DNA from: CAYXEN01 sp964464035
GTDB taxonomy: Bacteria; Krumholzibacteriota; Krumholzibacteriia; WVZY01
Assembly: GCA_964464035.1 (NCBI GenBank)
Contig: CAYXEN010000009.1
Location: forward strand, 1-60,729
Length of the DNA stretch: 60,729 nt
Direction: 5' to 3'
Position 1 is the stretch's first letter; every line of letters starts with the position of its first letter. Both the position numbers and the translations under genes were made by a program. Positions 35,097 to 44,391 of this stretch are shown piece after piece. The notes beneath the pieces are model-generated. The model made no database searches and had not been told where the DNA came from. It was given only the letters and a program-made list of their open reading frames with translations.

Positions 35097-35662
35097 TTCC
35101 ACCCCTTCACTCCAATGGAGAAAACGATCTGCCAAACCGTGTATGTCCGGACAATGCCGTTCAAGGAAGCAGAGCACTGGATCCTGTACCATGAGCAGGT
35201 ATCGCGAGGACCGCGTGCGGCGCTTTGGAATCCCGTTTGATTGCGCTCCTTCTCGAATGCAACTTGTGTACCTTGACTCTAGAACTCTTGTTTTACGGGA
35301 ATCGCCGCGACGTCCTCGAGGACCCGTGCTCATAAGGTTTTGTCTTCGATCGGATTATCCAGCTCCTCTCCTTGCGCCGGATCCCGGGCGGCTCCAAGCC
35401 CGCAATGAGGGGGAGGCCCCACCTTGTGCCATAGGGCGCAGATGTGTGTGATATGGCCGATGAAGGGACCCGAGGGGCTCGCAGGGGGCATCAGCCGGGC
35501 ATAACGGACAAACAGGGTCCAGAGCATGACAAAGTATTTTTTATAGGTGATTATGAGGGGCGGAAATAGTATAATTACGAACGACATGCCCGTGAAATGG
35601 GGGAGGCCGGCGGGGCAGAACCGTCCAGAGTCGATTTGGTGTTTTCCAGCTTCTAAACCGGA
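35097..35662. other. Divergent regulatory region between the cytochrome operon and its likely activator
   Basis: A noncoding stretch of 566 bp between the minus-strand operon and the plus-strand NtrC-type gene. It holds the sigma-54 promoter of the operon and room for upstream activator sites. A TATAAT (35569-35574) could serve the regulator but has no good -35. GCCATAGGGCGC (35428-35439) resembles GCCATATAGCGC (37104-37115) upstream of the other sigma-54 promoter. I see no protein gene with good signals here. Confidence 0.55.
35259..35272 (-). promoter_or_regulatory. Sigma-54 promoter of the propeller/cytochrome/barrel operon
   Basis: On the minus strand the sequence reads GGTACACAAGTTGC. 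This has GG and GC exactly 10 bp apart, with AC after GG and TTGC at the -12 element, as in TGGCAC-N5-TTGC. The -24 GG is at 35272-35271 and the -12 GC at 35260-35259. Transcription would begin near 35247, about 150 nt before the first gene. A sigma-54 activator gene lies divergently next to it. Confidence 0.7.
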
Positions 35663-37048
<1,386 letters not shown>

Positions 37049-37215
37049 TCGGGATCCTCTCCGTTGCGACGGCGCGTGCTTTCGTTAAATCACTCAGAAC
37101 GTCGCCATATAGCGCTGTGATTCCTACCGAACTATCACTGCAATAAAAGTCCATAACCATTGAATCTCTTGAAATACCAGAGCTTAAGCAGGCCTTCGGC
37201 TTCATCCGCTTTGTA

Positions 37216-37229
37216 GGCACCGCATTTGC
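37216..37229 (+). promoter_or_regulatory. Sigma-54 promoter of the 4-heme cytochrome gene
   Basis: The sequence reads GGCACCGCATTTGC, a near-perfect GGCAC-N5-TTGC with GG (37216-37217) and GC (37228-37229) 10 bp apart. Transcription would start near 37241, about 100 nt before the ATG at 37345. An inverted repeat GTGAT-N12-ATCAC lies about 80-100 bp upstream (about 37117-37138), a usual position for activator binding. Confidence 0.78.
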
Positions 37230-37344
37230 CTTTCCTCGAGGCAAATCTTTCCGCGGAATGGAGGTGAAGCAAGCGGGTCGAGACGGCATCGAGGCGGACG
37301 ATGCTGCGCCCTAGGGCAAAAACGTTTCGGCCGGAGCCTAAACT

Positions 37345-38016
37345 ATGAAAGCAGCGAAGATTCTTTTTGTATCGTTGGCTCTCGTCTCCCTCCTGGGAGC
37401 GACTGCGTTTGCTGGCGGTAGTGGAACTGGCATCGTGGGAAGCCCTCACGATTTCAGTGCGGAAGGCTGGAACTCCAATAGGATCGAGATCTGCCGCGTC
37501 TGCCACATTCCTCACGACCACGGAAGAACGCTTGGTGACAACGGACTGCTCTGGAACCACGAGGTTTCCACGCAGACCTTCACCATGTACTCGAGCATTC
37601 TTGGTCCTCTGGACGGCACGCAGGATTCTCAGCCCAGTGGAGTTTCCAAGCTTTGCTTGAGCTGCCATGACGGGACCGTGGCTGTCGACAACTTCGATGG
37701 TAACACATCGGGTACGGTGTATATCGGCAGCTTCGACGCCGACTACGAGATCAATGCGGATCTCAACAGGACTCACCCGATCTCGGTGACCTACAATACC
37801 GCTGATCCGGGGTTGAATCCCTTGACGACGACCATGGGCACTTCCGGAACGATCGAGGATGTTCTGGACAACGGGAAGGTGCAGTGCTCGAGTTGTCACG
37901 ATGTGCATGATCAGGAGTCAGTGGCGAATACTCACCTGCTTCGCGTTCGCCAGAAAGGCGATGCGGGAACGGGTGCCGGAGCCAGCTCCCTGTGTCTGAC
38001 ATGCCATAACAAGTAG
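37345..38016 (+). CDS. Four-heme cytochrome c
   Basis: A 223-residue exported protein with a leader (1-23, ending TAFAG) and four CXXCH sites (CRVCH, CLSCH, CSSCH, CLTCH), the last four residues from the C-terminus. The first two sites lie in ICRVCHIPH and VSKLCLSCHDGT, the same layout as the N-terminal part of the 12-heme protein at 28.5-30.2 kb. It is likely a soluble periplasmic carrier. It is a single gene, expressed from a sigma-54 promoter, with a strong terminator after it. The base composition is somewhat lower in GC than the neighbouring cytochrome genes. Confidence 0.88.
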   Translation: MKAAKILFVSLALVSLLGATAFAGGSGTGIVGSPHDFSAEGWNSNRIEICRVCHIPHDHGRTLGDNGLLWNHEVSTQTFTMYSSILGPLDGTQDSQPSGVSKLCLSCHDGTVAVDNFDGNTSGTVYIGSFDADYEINADLNRTHPISVTYNTADPGLNPLTTTMGTSGTIEDVLDNGKVQCSSCHDVHDQESVANTHLLRVRQKGDAGTGAGASSLCLTCHNK

Positions 38017-38052
38017 TTCGTCGCTCAGGAGAAGAGAGCCTGCGACGAATCG

Positions 38053-38102
38053 CCCCGACCGGCTTCCGCTGGAGTCCCGTTGCCGGTCGGGGTTCTCTTT
38101 AT
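38053..38102 (+). terminator. Rho-independent terminator after the 4-heme cytochrome gene
   Basis: An 11-bp GC-rich stem (CCCCGACCGGC at 38053-38063 with GCCGGTCGGGG at 38082-38092), an 18-base loop and a T-rich tail (TTCTCTTTAT). It lies 36 bp after the stop codon and ends before the convergent oxidoreductase gene. Confidence 0.85.
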
Positions 38103-38162
38103 CCGCAGCATGCGGGTTCCCGCCTTTTCGTTTCACAAGGCATGGAGAGAAGTGAGAGGGGT

Positions 38163-39308
38163 TCAGCCCACCACGTAGGGGTCCCTGGTTAAGCCCGGCT
38201 TGTTGAACCGTTCGAGGCTCAAGCCATCTATGGGAAGCGAGGTTCGTCCCGTGAGGATCAGTTCACTCAAGAGCTTGGCCACGATGGGCGAGAGCATGAA
38301 CCCGTGTCCGCTGAAACCACAGGCGTGGTAGTAGCCTCCGACGCCCGCCACGGAGCCTATGATGGGCCTCGCGTCGGGCGAAGTGTCATAGAGACCGGCC
38401 CATTGGCGCATGATCTTCACTTTCGAAAGCGCCGGGAAGACCTCCTTGAGGGCGGAGGCATAGCGGAAGAGGAAGCGCGCGGAGGAGCGGGTGCTGTACG
38501 ACGGTTTCTCCCCGTCGTCACCTATGCCGCCGACTATTTCGCCCCGCATGCTCTGCGAGAAATAGAAACCTTTCTTTATCGAGATCACCATCGGTTCGAG
38601 GAACGGCTTCAGGGGCTCGGTCACGGCGATCTCGTGCCTGAACGGCCTGGTGGGGATGTCGATTCCGAGCATGGCGGCGAGCTTCTTCGAGTATGCTCCG
38701 GCCGTGTTCAGCAGGCGCGGCGAGTCGAACTGCTCGGATCGTGTCTTCACCGAAAAGGTCCCGTCGATGCTTCGTTCGATGCACGTCACCTCGGCGTGTG
38801 TCCGGATCTCGACGCCCATGCGCCTGAGCGCCTCCGCGTAACCCCAGAGGACCGCGTAGGGATAAGCGGTGCCGTCGGTGGGGCAGAACGCTCCGGAAAT
38901 CACGCCCTCGAGATCGATCCCCGGCACCATCTCTTCGATCTCCGCCGGTGTAAGCATTCTCGTCGGCACGCCGAGCTCGTTGTGGCGCGGGATCGTGCGG
39001 GAGACGACCTCGTATTCCTTCTCGTCGGAGATGAGCATGAGGTATCCGCCCTGGCGAAAGAAGATGTTGAACCCGAGCTCGCCCGAGAGGCGCTCGAAGA
39101 GCTTCACGCTCTCCCTCGCCAGGATGATGTTCTCGTCGAGGCCCCATTGCTGCCTGATCCCGGCGCCGCACCTGCCGCTCGCCCCTGATCCGATGTAGCT
39201 CTTCTCGAGGACGACGATGTCGGTCATCCCCGCCTTGGCGAGGTTGTAAGCGCAGGCGAGACCGTTGGCCCCGCCTCCTATGATCACCATCTCGGCTCTC
39301 GTCGTCAT
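38163..39308 (-). CDS. FAD-dependent amine/amino-acid oxidoreductase, beta-type subunit
   Basis: A 381-residue DAO-family flavoprotein with the N-terminal FAD motif IIGGGANGLACAYNLAKAG and GSGASGRCGAGIRQQWG, as in beta subunits of sarcosine oxidase, L-proline dehydrogenase, opine oxidase and HCN synthase. The C-terminal GLYDTSPDARPIIG and YHACGFSGHGFML fit the family. Its start overlaps the stop of a small 2Fe-2S gene (ATGA), and a second flavoprotein precedes that, so the three encode one heteromeric dehydrogenase. The substrate could be proline, sarcosine, an opine or glycine. Confidence 0.88.
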   Translation of the reverse strand: MTTRAEMVIIGGGANGLACAYNLAKAGMTDIVVLEKSYIGSGASGRCGAGIRQQWGLDENIILARESVKLFERLSGELGFNIFFRQGGYLMLISDEKEYEVVSRTIPRHNELGVPTRMLTPAEIEEMVPGIDLEGVISGAFCPTDGTAYPYAVLWGYAEALRRMGVEIRTHAEVTCIERSIDGTFSVKTRSEQFDSPRLLNTAGAYSKKLAAMLGIDIPTRPFRHEIAVTEPLKPFLEPMVISIKKGFYFSQSMRGEIVGGIGDDGEKPSYSTRSSARFLFRYASALKEVFPALSKVKIMRQWAGLYDTSPDARPIIGSVAGVGGYYHACGFSGHGFMLSPIVAKLLSELILTGRTSLPIDGLSLERFNKPGLTRDPYVVG

Positions 39309-39613
39309 GCGTCGTCGCGCCTTTCTTCGTCCTCGCCGGGCGGATCGCCGGAGTCGGCGCCCGCGGCGATGTCTCCTATCGGCAATGGGACCACGGGTTG
39401 CCTAATGGTGGTGAGCCTCGCTTCGCCCTTCATGCCCATTCCGTCCAAGACTCTTATCAGTTGAACGAGGCAGCACTTGCCCTGGCACTTGCCGGTGGCG
39501 ATGCCCGTGTATCTCTTTATCGTCTCGATGTCCGTGTAACCCTGGTCGATGGCCGAGAGAAGCTCGTCGAGGGTCACGTCTTCGCAATGACACAGGATCG
39601 TCTTTCCCATCAT
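39305..39613 (-). CDS. BFD-like [2Fe-2S] protein, small subunit of the dehydrogenase
   Basis: A 102-residue protein with the BFD-type cysteine pattern CHC near the N-terminus and GKCQGKCC about 30 residues later, binding one [2Fe-2S] cluster. Such domains pass electrons between the flavin subunits of multimeric proline or opine dehydrogenases. It sits between the two flavoprotein genes, overlapping the beta gene and abutting the alpha gene. The C-terminus (about 80-102) is acidic and probably disordered. Confidence 0.82.
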   Translation of the reverse strand: MMGKTILCHCEDVTLDELLSAIDQGYTDIETIKRYTGIATGKCQGKCCLVQLIRVLDGMGMKGEARLTTIRQPVVPLPIGDIAAGADSGDPPGEDEERRDDA

Positions 39614-40684
39614 TCATCCCTTGTTGGATGGTGCATGCCCCGGGGTGGTCCTGCTCCCCGCTTCTTCTCCCTGGTCGATCTTTCGGCGCCAGTCCCGCTC
39701 GCCCGTCACTGAACCCGCAAGCTGGAAAGTCACTCCGTCCTCGCCGGCCGCCTCGCGCGCGAGCGGAAGCATCACCCTGTCGTCCACCAGGTCGTCCCTG
39801 GATAGCTCGAAACGGAACCCCGCCTGGTAGGGAAGTTCGAAGGATCCCTGGCCGTTCAATGCTATGCAGAGAATGTCGCAGGGAAGCTCTACTCTTCTCT
39901 CGCGCCCGCCCTCGCTCTGGACGAAAGATGCGGCCTTTATCCAATCGCGCCCGTGCGCCTTCTTTATTCTCGCTCCACCCCGTTTCCCTCCGGCCGTCAC
40001 GATCTCCGACACTTCGATCCCCTTGCTCTCGAGCAGGTGGGACGCGTTTCGTGCCTCGCGGGCGTTCCCGTAGACGACGGCTTTTCGCCCGGGAACGAAG
40101 TCGTCTCTGGCGAGGAGGAGCCGCAGGGCTCTAGTGCCGAATATGCCCGGGAGGTCGTTGTTCTCGAAGAGCGGAATCGCGTCCAGCGCGCCGGTGGCGA
40201 AGACGAAAGAACGTGCTGCTACGAGTGAAGTCATCCCCTTCCGGCCCAGGAGAAGCGAATCGGGATGATAGAAACCGTAGGCTCTCGTCGACAGGGCGAG
40301 TTCTATCGCCTCGTGCTCGCTCACGCGGGCGACGAGCTCGTCCCTCGAGCGCTCGTGCGCGGGGTCGGCCAGCGGGCCGTTCGAGTCGCCGCCGAGAAAA
40401 GGCTGTTCCTCGACGAGGAGCACGCGGGCGCCGTTTCGGGCTGCGGCCAGAGCGGCGGTCATACCTGACAGGCCGGCTCCCACGACCACGGCGTCGTAGC
40501 TTCCGCGCGGGATGGGGCCGGTGCCTTCGCTGCGCACCGGGGTGCCGGGCGTCAACCTGCCCGACCCCGAGAGGCTTCGCAGCATCCGCGCAAAGATCCG
40601 GTTGGCGAAACGGGGCCTGGTGAATCGCCTGTAATAGAATCCGGCCGGAAGCGCAATGATGTTGGCCGCGATGTCGATGAGGGG
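39614..40684 (-). CDS. FAD-dependent dehydrogenase alpha-type subunit, 5' end lost in a gap
   Basis: About 356 residues are visible. They begin with PAGFYYRRFTRPRF, a segment that precedes the FAD domain in sarcosine-oxidase-alpha-like proteins. The FAD motif YDAVVVGAGLSGMTAALAA follows, then SFVFATGALDAIPLF and NNDLPGIFGTRALRLLL. In relatives a ferredoxin-like 2Fe-2S domain comes first; here it would lie in or beyond the 100-N gap at 40685-40784. With the two following genes it forms an alpha-gamma-beta dehydrogenase. The residues in frame beyond the gap are antisense to the M16 gene and are not part of it. Confidence 0.82.
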   Translation of the reverse strand, partial: PLIDIAANIIALPAGFYYRRFTRPRFANRIFARMLRSLSGSGRLTPGTPVRSEGTGPIPRGSYDAVVVGAGLSGMTAALAAARNGARVLLVEEQPFLGGDSNGPLADPAHERSRDELVARVSEHEAIELALSTRAYGFYHPDSLLLGRKGMTSLVAARSFVFATGALDAIPLFENNDLPGIFGTRALRLLLARDDFVPGRKAVVYGNAREARNASHLLESKGIEVSEIVTAGGKRGGARIKKAHGRDWIKAASFVQSEGGRERRVELPCDILCIALNGQGSFELPYQAGFRFELSRDDLVDDRVMLPLAREAAGEDGVTFQLAGSVTGERDWRRKIDQGEEAGSRTTPGHAPSNKG

Positions 40685-40784
40685 NNNNNNNNNNNNNNNN
40701 NNNNNNNNNNNNNNNNNNNNNNNNNNNNNNNNNNNNNNNNNNNNNNNNNNNNNNNNNNNNNNNNNNNNNNNNNNNNNNNNNNNN
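40685..40784. other. Assembly gap (100 N)
   Basis: 100 undetermined bases at the divergent start region of the dehydrogenase and M16 genes; true length unknown. The promoters of both units may be missing. Confidence 0.98.
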
Positions 40785-40895
40785 TCCCGGATGCTATGAG
40801 TTATGGAACAATCTTCATGGCCCGGCGAATCCTGCAGGAATCCACCCCACAGCCGTGTCGCCTGTTTTTTTCCTTTTCCTGAAGAGGGAGGTCCC

Positions 40896-42227
40896 ATGAA
40901 AAGATCAGCGCTGGTGATACTGGTACTGTCGCTCATTGTCACGTGCGCCTTGGCCGCGAAGAAGGCGGGTTACATAGATTACCAGGAGAAGGTCCTGCGC
41001 AATGGGCTTCGCGTGATAGTATCCGAAGATCATTCCGTTCCGATCGTCGCCGTCGACGTTTGGTACCACGTGGGCAGTGCGAACGAGGAGGAGGGAAGGA
41101 GCGGTTTCGCTCATCTTTTCGAACACATGATGTTCCAAGGATCCGAGAACGTCGACAAGGCGGAGCACTTCCAGTTCGTAGCTCGGGCGGGAGGCAACTG
41201 CAACGGGTCGACCACCGAGGACAGGACGAACTATTTCGAGGTGCTCCCCGCTTACCAGATCAAGCTCGCCTTGTGGCTCGAAGCCGACAGGATGAGGTCC
41301 CTCAAGATAACCGCGGAGAATTTCGAGAACCAGAGGGAGACCGTGAAGGAGGAGAGGAGGCTTCGAGTCGACAACCAGCCGTATGGAGCCGCGTTTCTCA
41401 CTTCCGATACTCTCTCCTACGACTACAAGCCCTACAGCCACACTGTGATCGGCAAGATGGCCGATCTCGACAACGCGGAAGTTGTAGACGTCCAGAAGTT
41501 CTTCAATCTATATTATGCGCCCAACAACGCCGTGCTCGTGATAGTGGGGGACGTGAAGGCCAAGGACGCTTTCAAGATGGCCGAGGAGTTCTTCGGTGAC
41601 ATCCCCCGGGGGAAGCCGGTTCCGGAAGTGACAGGCACCGAGCCGCCGCATACCGGCGAGAGAAGAAAGATCATGGACGATCCCAACGCGAACGTCCCTG
41701 CGATATTCATCACCTACATAATTCCTCCCCACAACCACCCGGATTATCCCGCCTTGAGCCTGCTCGGCAAGATCCTCACCGACGGCGAGTCGAGCAGGAT
41801 CTACAAGCGCCTTGTGAAAGACGAGGAAGTCGCCATGTTCGTCTTCGGAGGCCCCGACGGCAGAAGGGGCCCGGGGCTCTTTCGCTTCATAGCTGCGTCG
41901 AACATGAATGCCGATATAGAAGATTGCGAGAAACTGATCTACGAAGAAGTAGAAAAGGTCAAGAAAAACGGGGTCGCCGAAGACGAACTCGAGAAGGCCA
42001 AGGTCCAGTTCAAGGCCGACTTCATTCAAGGGCGCCAGACGGTTCTCAACAAGGCCGAGACCATCCAGCATTATGCCTTGTTCCACGATGATCTATCCGA
42101 GATAAACACCGATCTGGAAAAGTACATGAAGGTGACGAAAGACGATATCAAGAGAGTCGCGAACAAGTATTTCCGGGACGAAGAGCGCACCGTGGTTATC
42201 GCGAACCCGGCGGGGAAGAAGCAGTGA
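40896..42227 (+). CDS. Secreted M16-family zinc peptidase (active subunit)
   Basis: A 443-residue protein with a signal peptide (about 1-19). The inverted zinc motif is HLFEH (His73, Glu76, His77), and the downstream glutamate lies in the ENQRETVKEERRLR helix about 70 residues later. It has the size of processing-peptidase-like M16B enzymes, which digest peptides in the periplasm, often as a pair with a non-catalytic partner. The partner is the next gene, 50 bp downstream. The ATG follows GAGGGAGG; an upstream in-frame ATG at 40803 has no such site. Confidence 0.92.
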   Translation: MKRSALVILVLSLIVTCALAAKKAGYIDYQEKVLRNGLRVIVSEDHSVPIVAVDVWYHVGSANEEEGRSGFAHLFEHMMFQGSENVDKAEHFQFVARAGGNCNGSTTEDRTNYFEVLPAYQIKLALWLEADRMRSLKITAENFENQRETVKEERRLRVDNQPYGAAFLTSDTLSYDYKPYSHTVIGKMADLDNAEVVDVQKFFNLYYAPNNAVLVIVGDVKAKDAFKMAEEFFGDIPRGKPVPEVTGTEPPHTGERRKIMDDPNANVPAIFITYIIPPHNHPDYPALSLLGKILTDGESSRIYKRLVKDEEVAMFVFGGPDGRRGPGLFRFIAASNMNADIEDCEKLIYEEVEKVKKNGVAEDELEKAKVQFKADFIQGRQTVLNKAETIQHYALFHDDLSEINTDLEKYMKVTKDDIKRVANKYFRDEERTVVIANPAGKKQ

Positions 42228-42277
42228 ATCGACCCCCTTGCGACTCGAATCAGTATCAGTAAGGAGGATAAACTGAA

Positions 42278-44368
42278 ATGAGACTGAAGATCGGATTTGT
42301 CGTGGCAATGATGGCGGGACTTTCGCTGGTCCTTTCACCGACGGTACAGTCGAAAGAGAAACCGCCGAAACCGCTCAAGATGAAGAAACTTTCCTTCCCG
42401 TCGTTCAAGGAATTCAAGACGCGCAACGGCATCGAGGCAGTCGTGGTCGAGCACCACGAGCAGCCGGTCGTATCCATAGTCGTGGTGATAAAATCGGGGG
42501 GCGTGCTCGATCCGGACGGCCTGGAGTCGCTCTCAGACTTCGTCGTCAACCTGATAAACAAGGGGACGAAGGACAAAGACTCCAACGAACTGGCCAAGTG
42601 GATAGAGTCCGTCGGGGGGACGGTCAGCTTGAACTCGGGCGATGATTTCACCACCATTAGCGTGTCGGTGCTGAGCGAATACATCGATACCGCGTACGAG
42701 TATCTCCAGGACATACTCCTCAACCCCACGTTTCCCGAGGACGAGCTCGAGGAATACCGCAAGAGGGTGAAGACTTCACTCGAACTCGAGCTTTCGCAAC
42801 CCAGTGCGGTCGCTTCCCGTCATTTTCGCGAAGTCGTCTACGGCGAGCATCCCTATGCCAAGCAGCCGACGGTGGAGTCGGTGGAAGCGATAACGCGCGA
42901 TGACATAGTGGATTTCTACAAGAAGAACTACGTGGCCAACAACGCTCTCATCGCGGTGGTCGGCGACGTGAAATGGAAGAATGTCAAGAAGGATCTCAAG
43001 AAGTACTTCGGATCCTGGCAAAAGGGCGAGGCTCCGGTAGCGCAGTACGGCACTCCGCCCGAGATAACCGGCAAAACCATATACCTGTATCACAAGCCGG
43101 GCGCCGTCCAGACCAACATCCTCGTGGGGCATCCCGGCCTCGAACCGACGAACCCGGACTGGCCCGCCGTGACGACCGCCAACCGCGTGCTCGGGGGAGG
43201 CGCCGATGCGAGGCTCTTCATGGACCTTCGCGAGAAGAGGGGATGGACCTACGGCGCCTACAGCAGGTTCAGCAAGGTCAAGGACATCGGATACTTTCAG
43301 GCGAGCGTGGCGGTGAGAACCGAGGTGACGGACAGCGCCCTCGTGGAGCTGATGAAGGAGCTGAAGCGGATAACGGAAGAAAAAGTGACCGCGGAAGAGC
43401 TGGACCACGCGAAGTCCTACCTCGTGGGCAACTTCCCTACGACGATAGAGACCCCGAACCAGATAGCCTCGCAGATCGTTCGCGTGAAACTCCTCGGTCT
43501 CGGCAAGGAGTACCTCGAAGAGTACCGCAAGAGGATCTCCCGGGTCACCGTCGATGACGTCATGGCGGCCATGAAGAAATATCTCCATCCCGACGACGCC
43601 GATATAGTCCTCGTGGGCGATGCGACCCGGATCTACGACAAGATCAAGGACATAGCCCCGGTGAAACTCTTCGACCTCGAGGGCAATCCGATCTCGATGG
43701 CGGAATTGAGCGTAACGCCCGTCTCGTACTCCTATGATACTTCGGGACTGAAGGACATGCAGGCGACCTATGCACTCTCCGTTCCGCAGATGGCGCTGGG
43801 CGATCTGGTCGTGGATCTCAAGCGGGTCGAATCGGATGGAGTCGAGATCATCCGGGTCGTAAGCACCATATCCGGGATGATAAGCCTCGATGAAACGCTG
43901 GAATTCAAGGCCGCGGACCTGACGCCAATCTCGGTGAAGAGTTCGATGAAGACAGGTCCGATGGCGACCGAGAAGGATCTCAAGTGTGAGCGAGGCAGGA
44001 TGACCGGAAAGATAAAAGGGATGAAGGACGAGCAAGCGAGAGACGTGAACAAGGATATCGTCGACGGAACCATTTTCGACGACGAGATGGAGTACGCCCT
44101 TGCTTCGCTCCCGCTCGAAGTGGGCAAGAAGTACAAGTTCCCCGTGTTCGACTCCAGCGGCGGGAACCTGAACAACGTCGACGTCGAGATCATGGGCGAG
44201 GAGGAAGTCTCCGTCCCCGCCGGGAGCTTCAAGGTCTTCAAGATAAAGGTGAAAGGTACAAGGGGGGAGATGTACCTCTATTCGATGAAAGATTCGCCCC
44301 ATATAATGGTGAAGCAGGAAATGCCCGCTCAGGGATTCAAAGTGGAGCTCAAGAAGCTCGCGAGGTAA
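42278..44368 (+). CDS. Non-catalytic M16 homologue fused to a DUF3108-like domain
   Basis: A 696-residue secreted protein (leader about 1-25). Residues 40-470 are M16-like and keep the late partner-subunit motif (GGGADARLFMDLREKRGWTY), but the zinc motif is absent; DGLESLSDFVVNL stands where HxxEH should be. Residues about 490-696 are a separate beta-rich domain (EEVSVPAGSFKVFKIKVKG) resembling DUF3108. In M16B pairs the zinc-less subunit supplies substrate-binding residues. It pairs with the preceding active peptidase. The fused domain is unusual; its role is unknown. Confidence 0.85.
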   Translation: MRLKIGFVVAMMAGLSLVLSPTVQSKEKPPKPLKMKKLSFPSFKEFKTRNGIEAVVVEHHEQPVVSIVVVIKSGGVLDPDGLESLSDFVVNLINKGTKDKDSNELAKWIESVGGTVSLNSGDDFTTISVSVLSEYIDTAYEYLQDILLNPTFPEDELEEYRKRVKTSLELELSQPSAVASRHFREVVYGEHPYAKQPTVESVEAITRDDIVDFYKKNYVANNALIAVVGDVKWKNVKKDLKKYFGSWQKGEAPVAQYGTPPEITGKTIYLYHKPGAVQTNILVGHPGLEPTNPDWPAVTTANRVLGGGADARLFMDLREKRGWTYGAYSRFSKVKDIGYFQASVAVRTEVTDSALVELMKELKRITEEKVTAEELDHAKSYLVGNFPTTIETPNQIASQIVRVKLLGLGKEYLEEYRKRISRVTVDDVMAAMKKYLHPDDADIVLVGDATRIYDKIKDIAPVKLFDLEGNPISMAELSVTPVSYSYDTSGLKDMQATYALSVPQMALGDLVVDLKRVESDGVEIIRVVSTISGMISLDETLEFKAADLTPISVKSSMKTGPMATEKDLKCERGRMTGKIKGMKDEQARDVNKDIVDGTIFDDEMEYALASLPLEVGKKYKFPVFDSSGGNLNNVDVEIMGEEEVSVPAGSFKVFKIKVKGTRGEMYLYSMKDSPHIMVKQEMPAQGFKVELKKLAR

Positions 44369-44391
44369 TCCGTATCCTGGAGGTGAAGATA

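Noticed and set aside
35330..35587. Minus-strand 85-codon open frame with a hydrophobic N-terminus, in the divergent regulatory region
   Set aside because: No ribosome site before the ATG, no recognisable domain, and it overlaps the region expected to hold activator sites. It could be real only if conserved in relatives.
35635..35655. A GG...GC pair resembling a sigma-54 promoter just before the regulator gene
   Set aside because: The spacing is 9 bp rather than the required 10, so it was not called.
40785..40942. In-frame N-terminal extension of the alpha-type dehydrogenase beyond the gap
   Set aside because: It is antisense to the M16 leader and promoter region and joins through a placeholder gap of unknown length, so the frame has no meaning.
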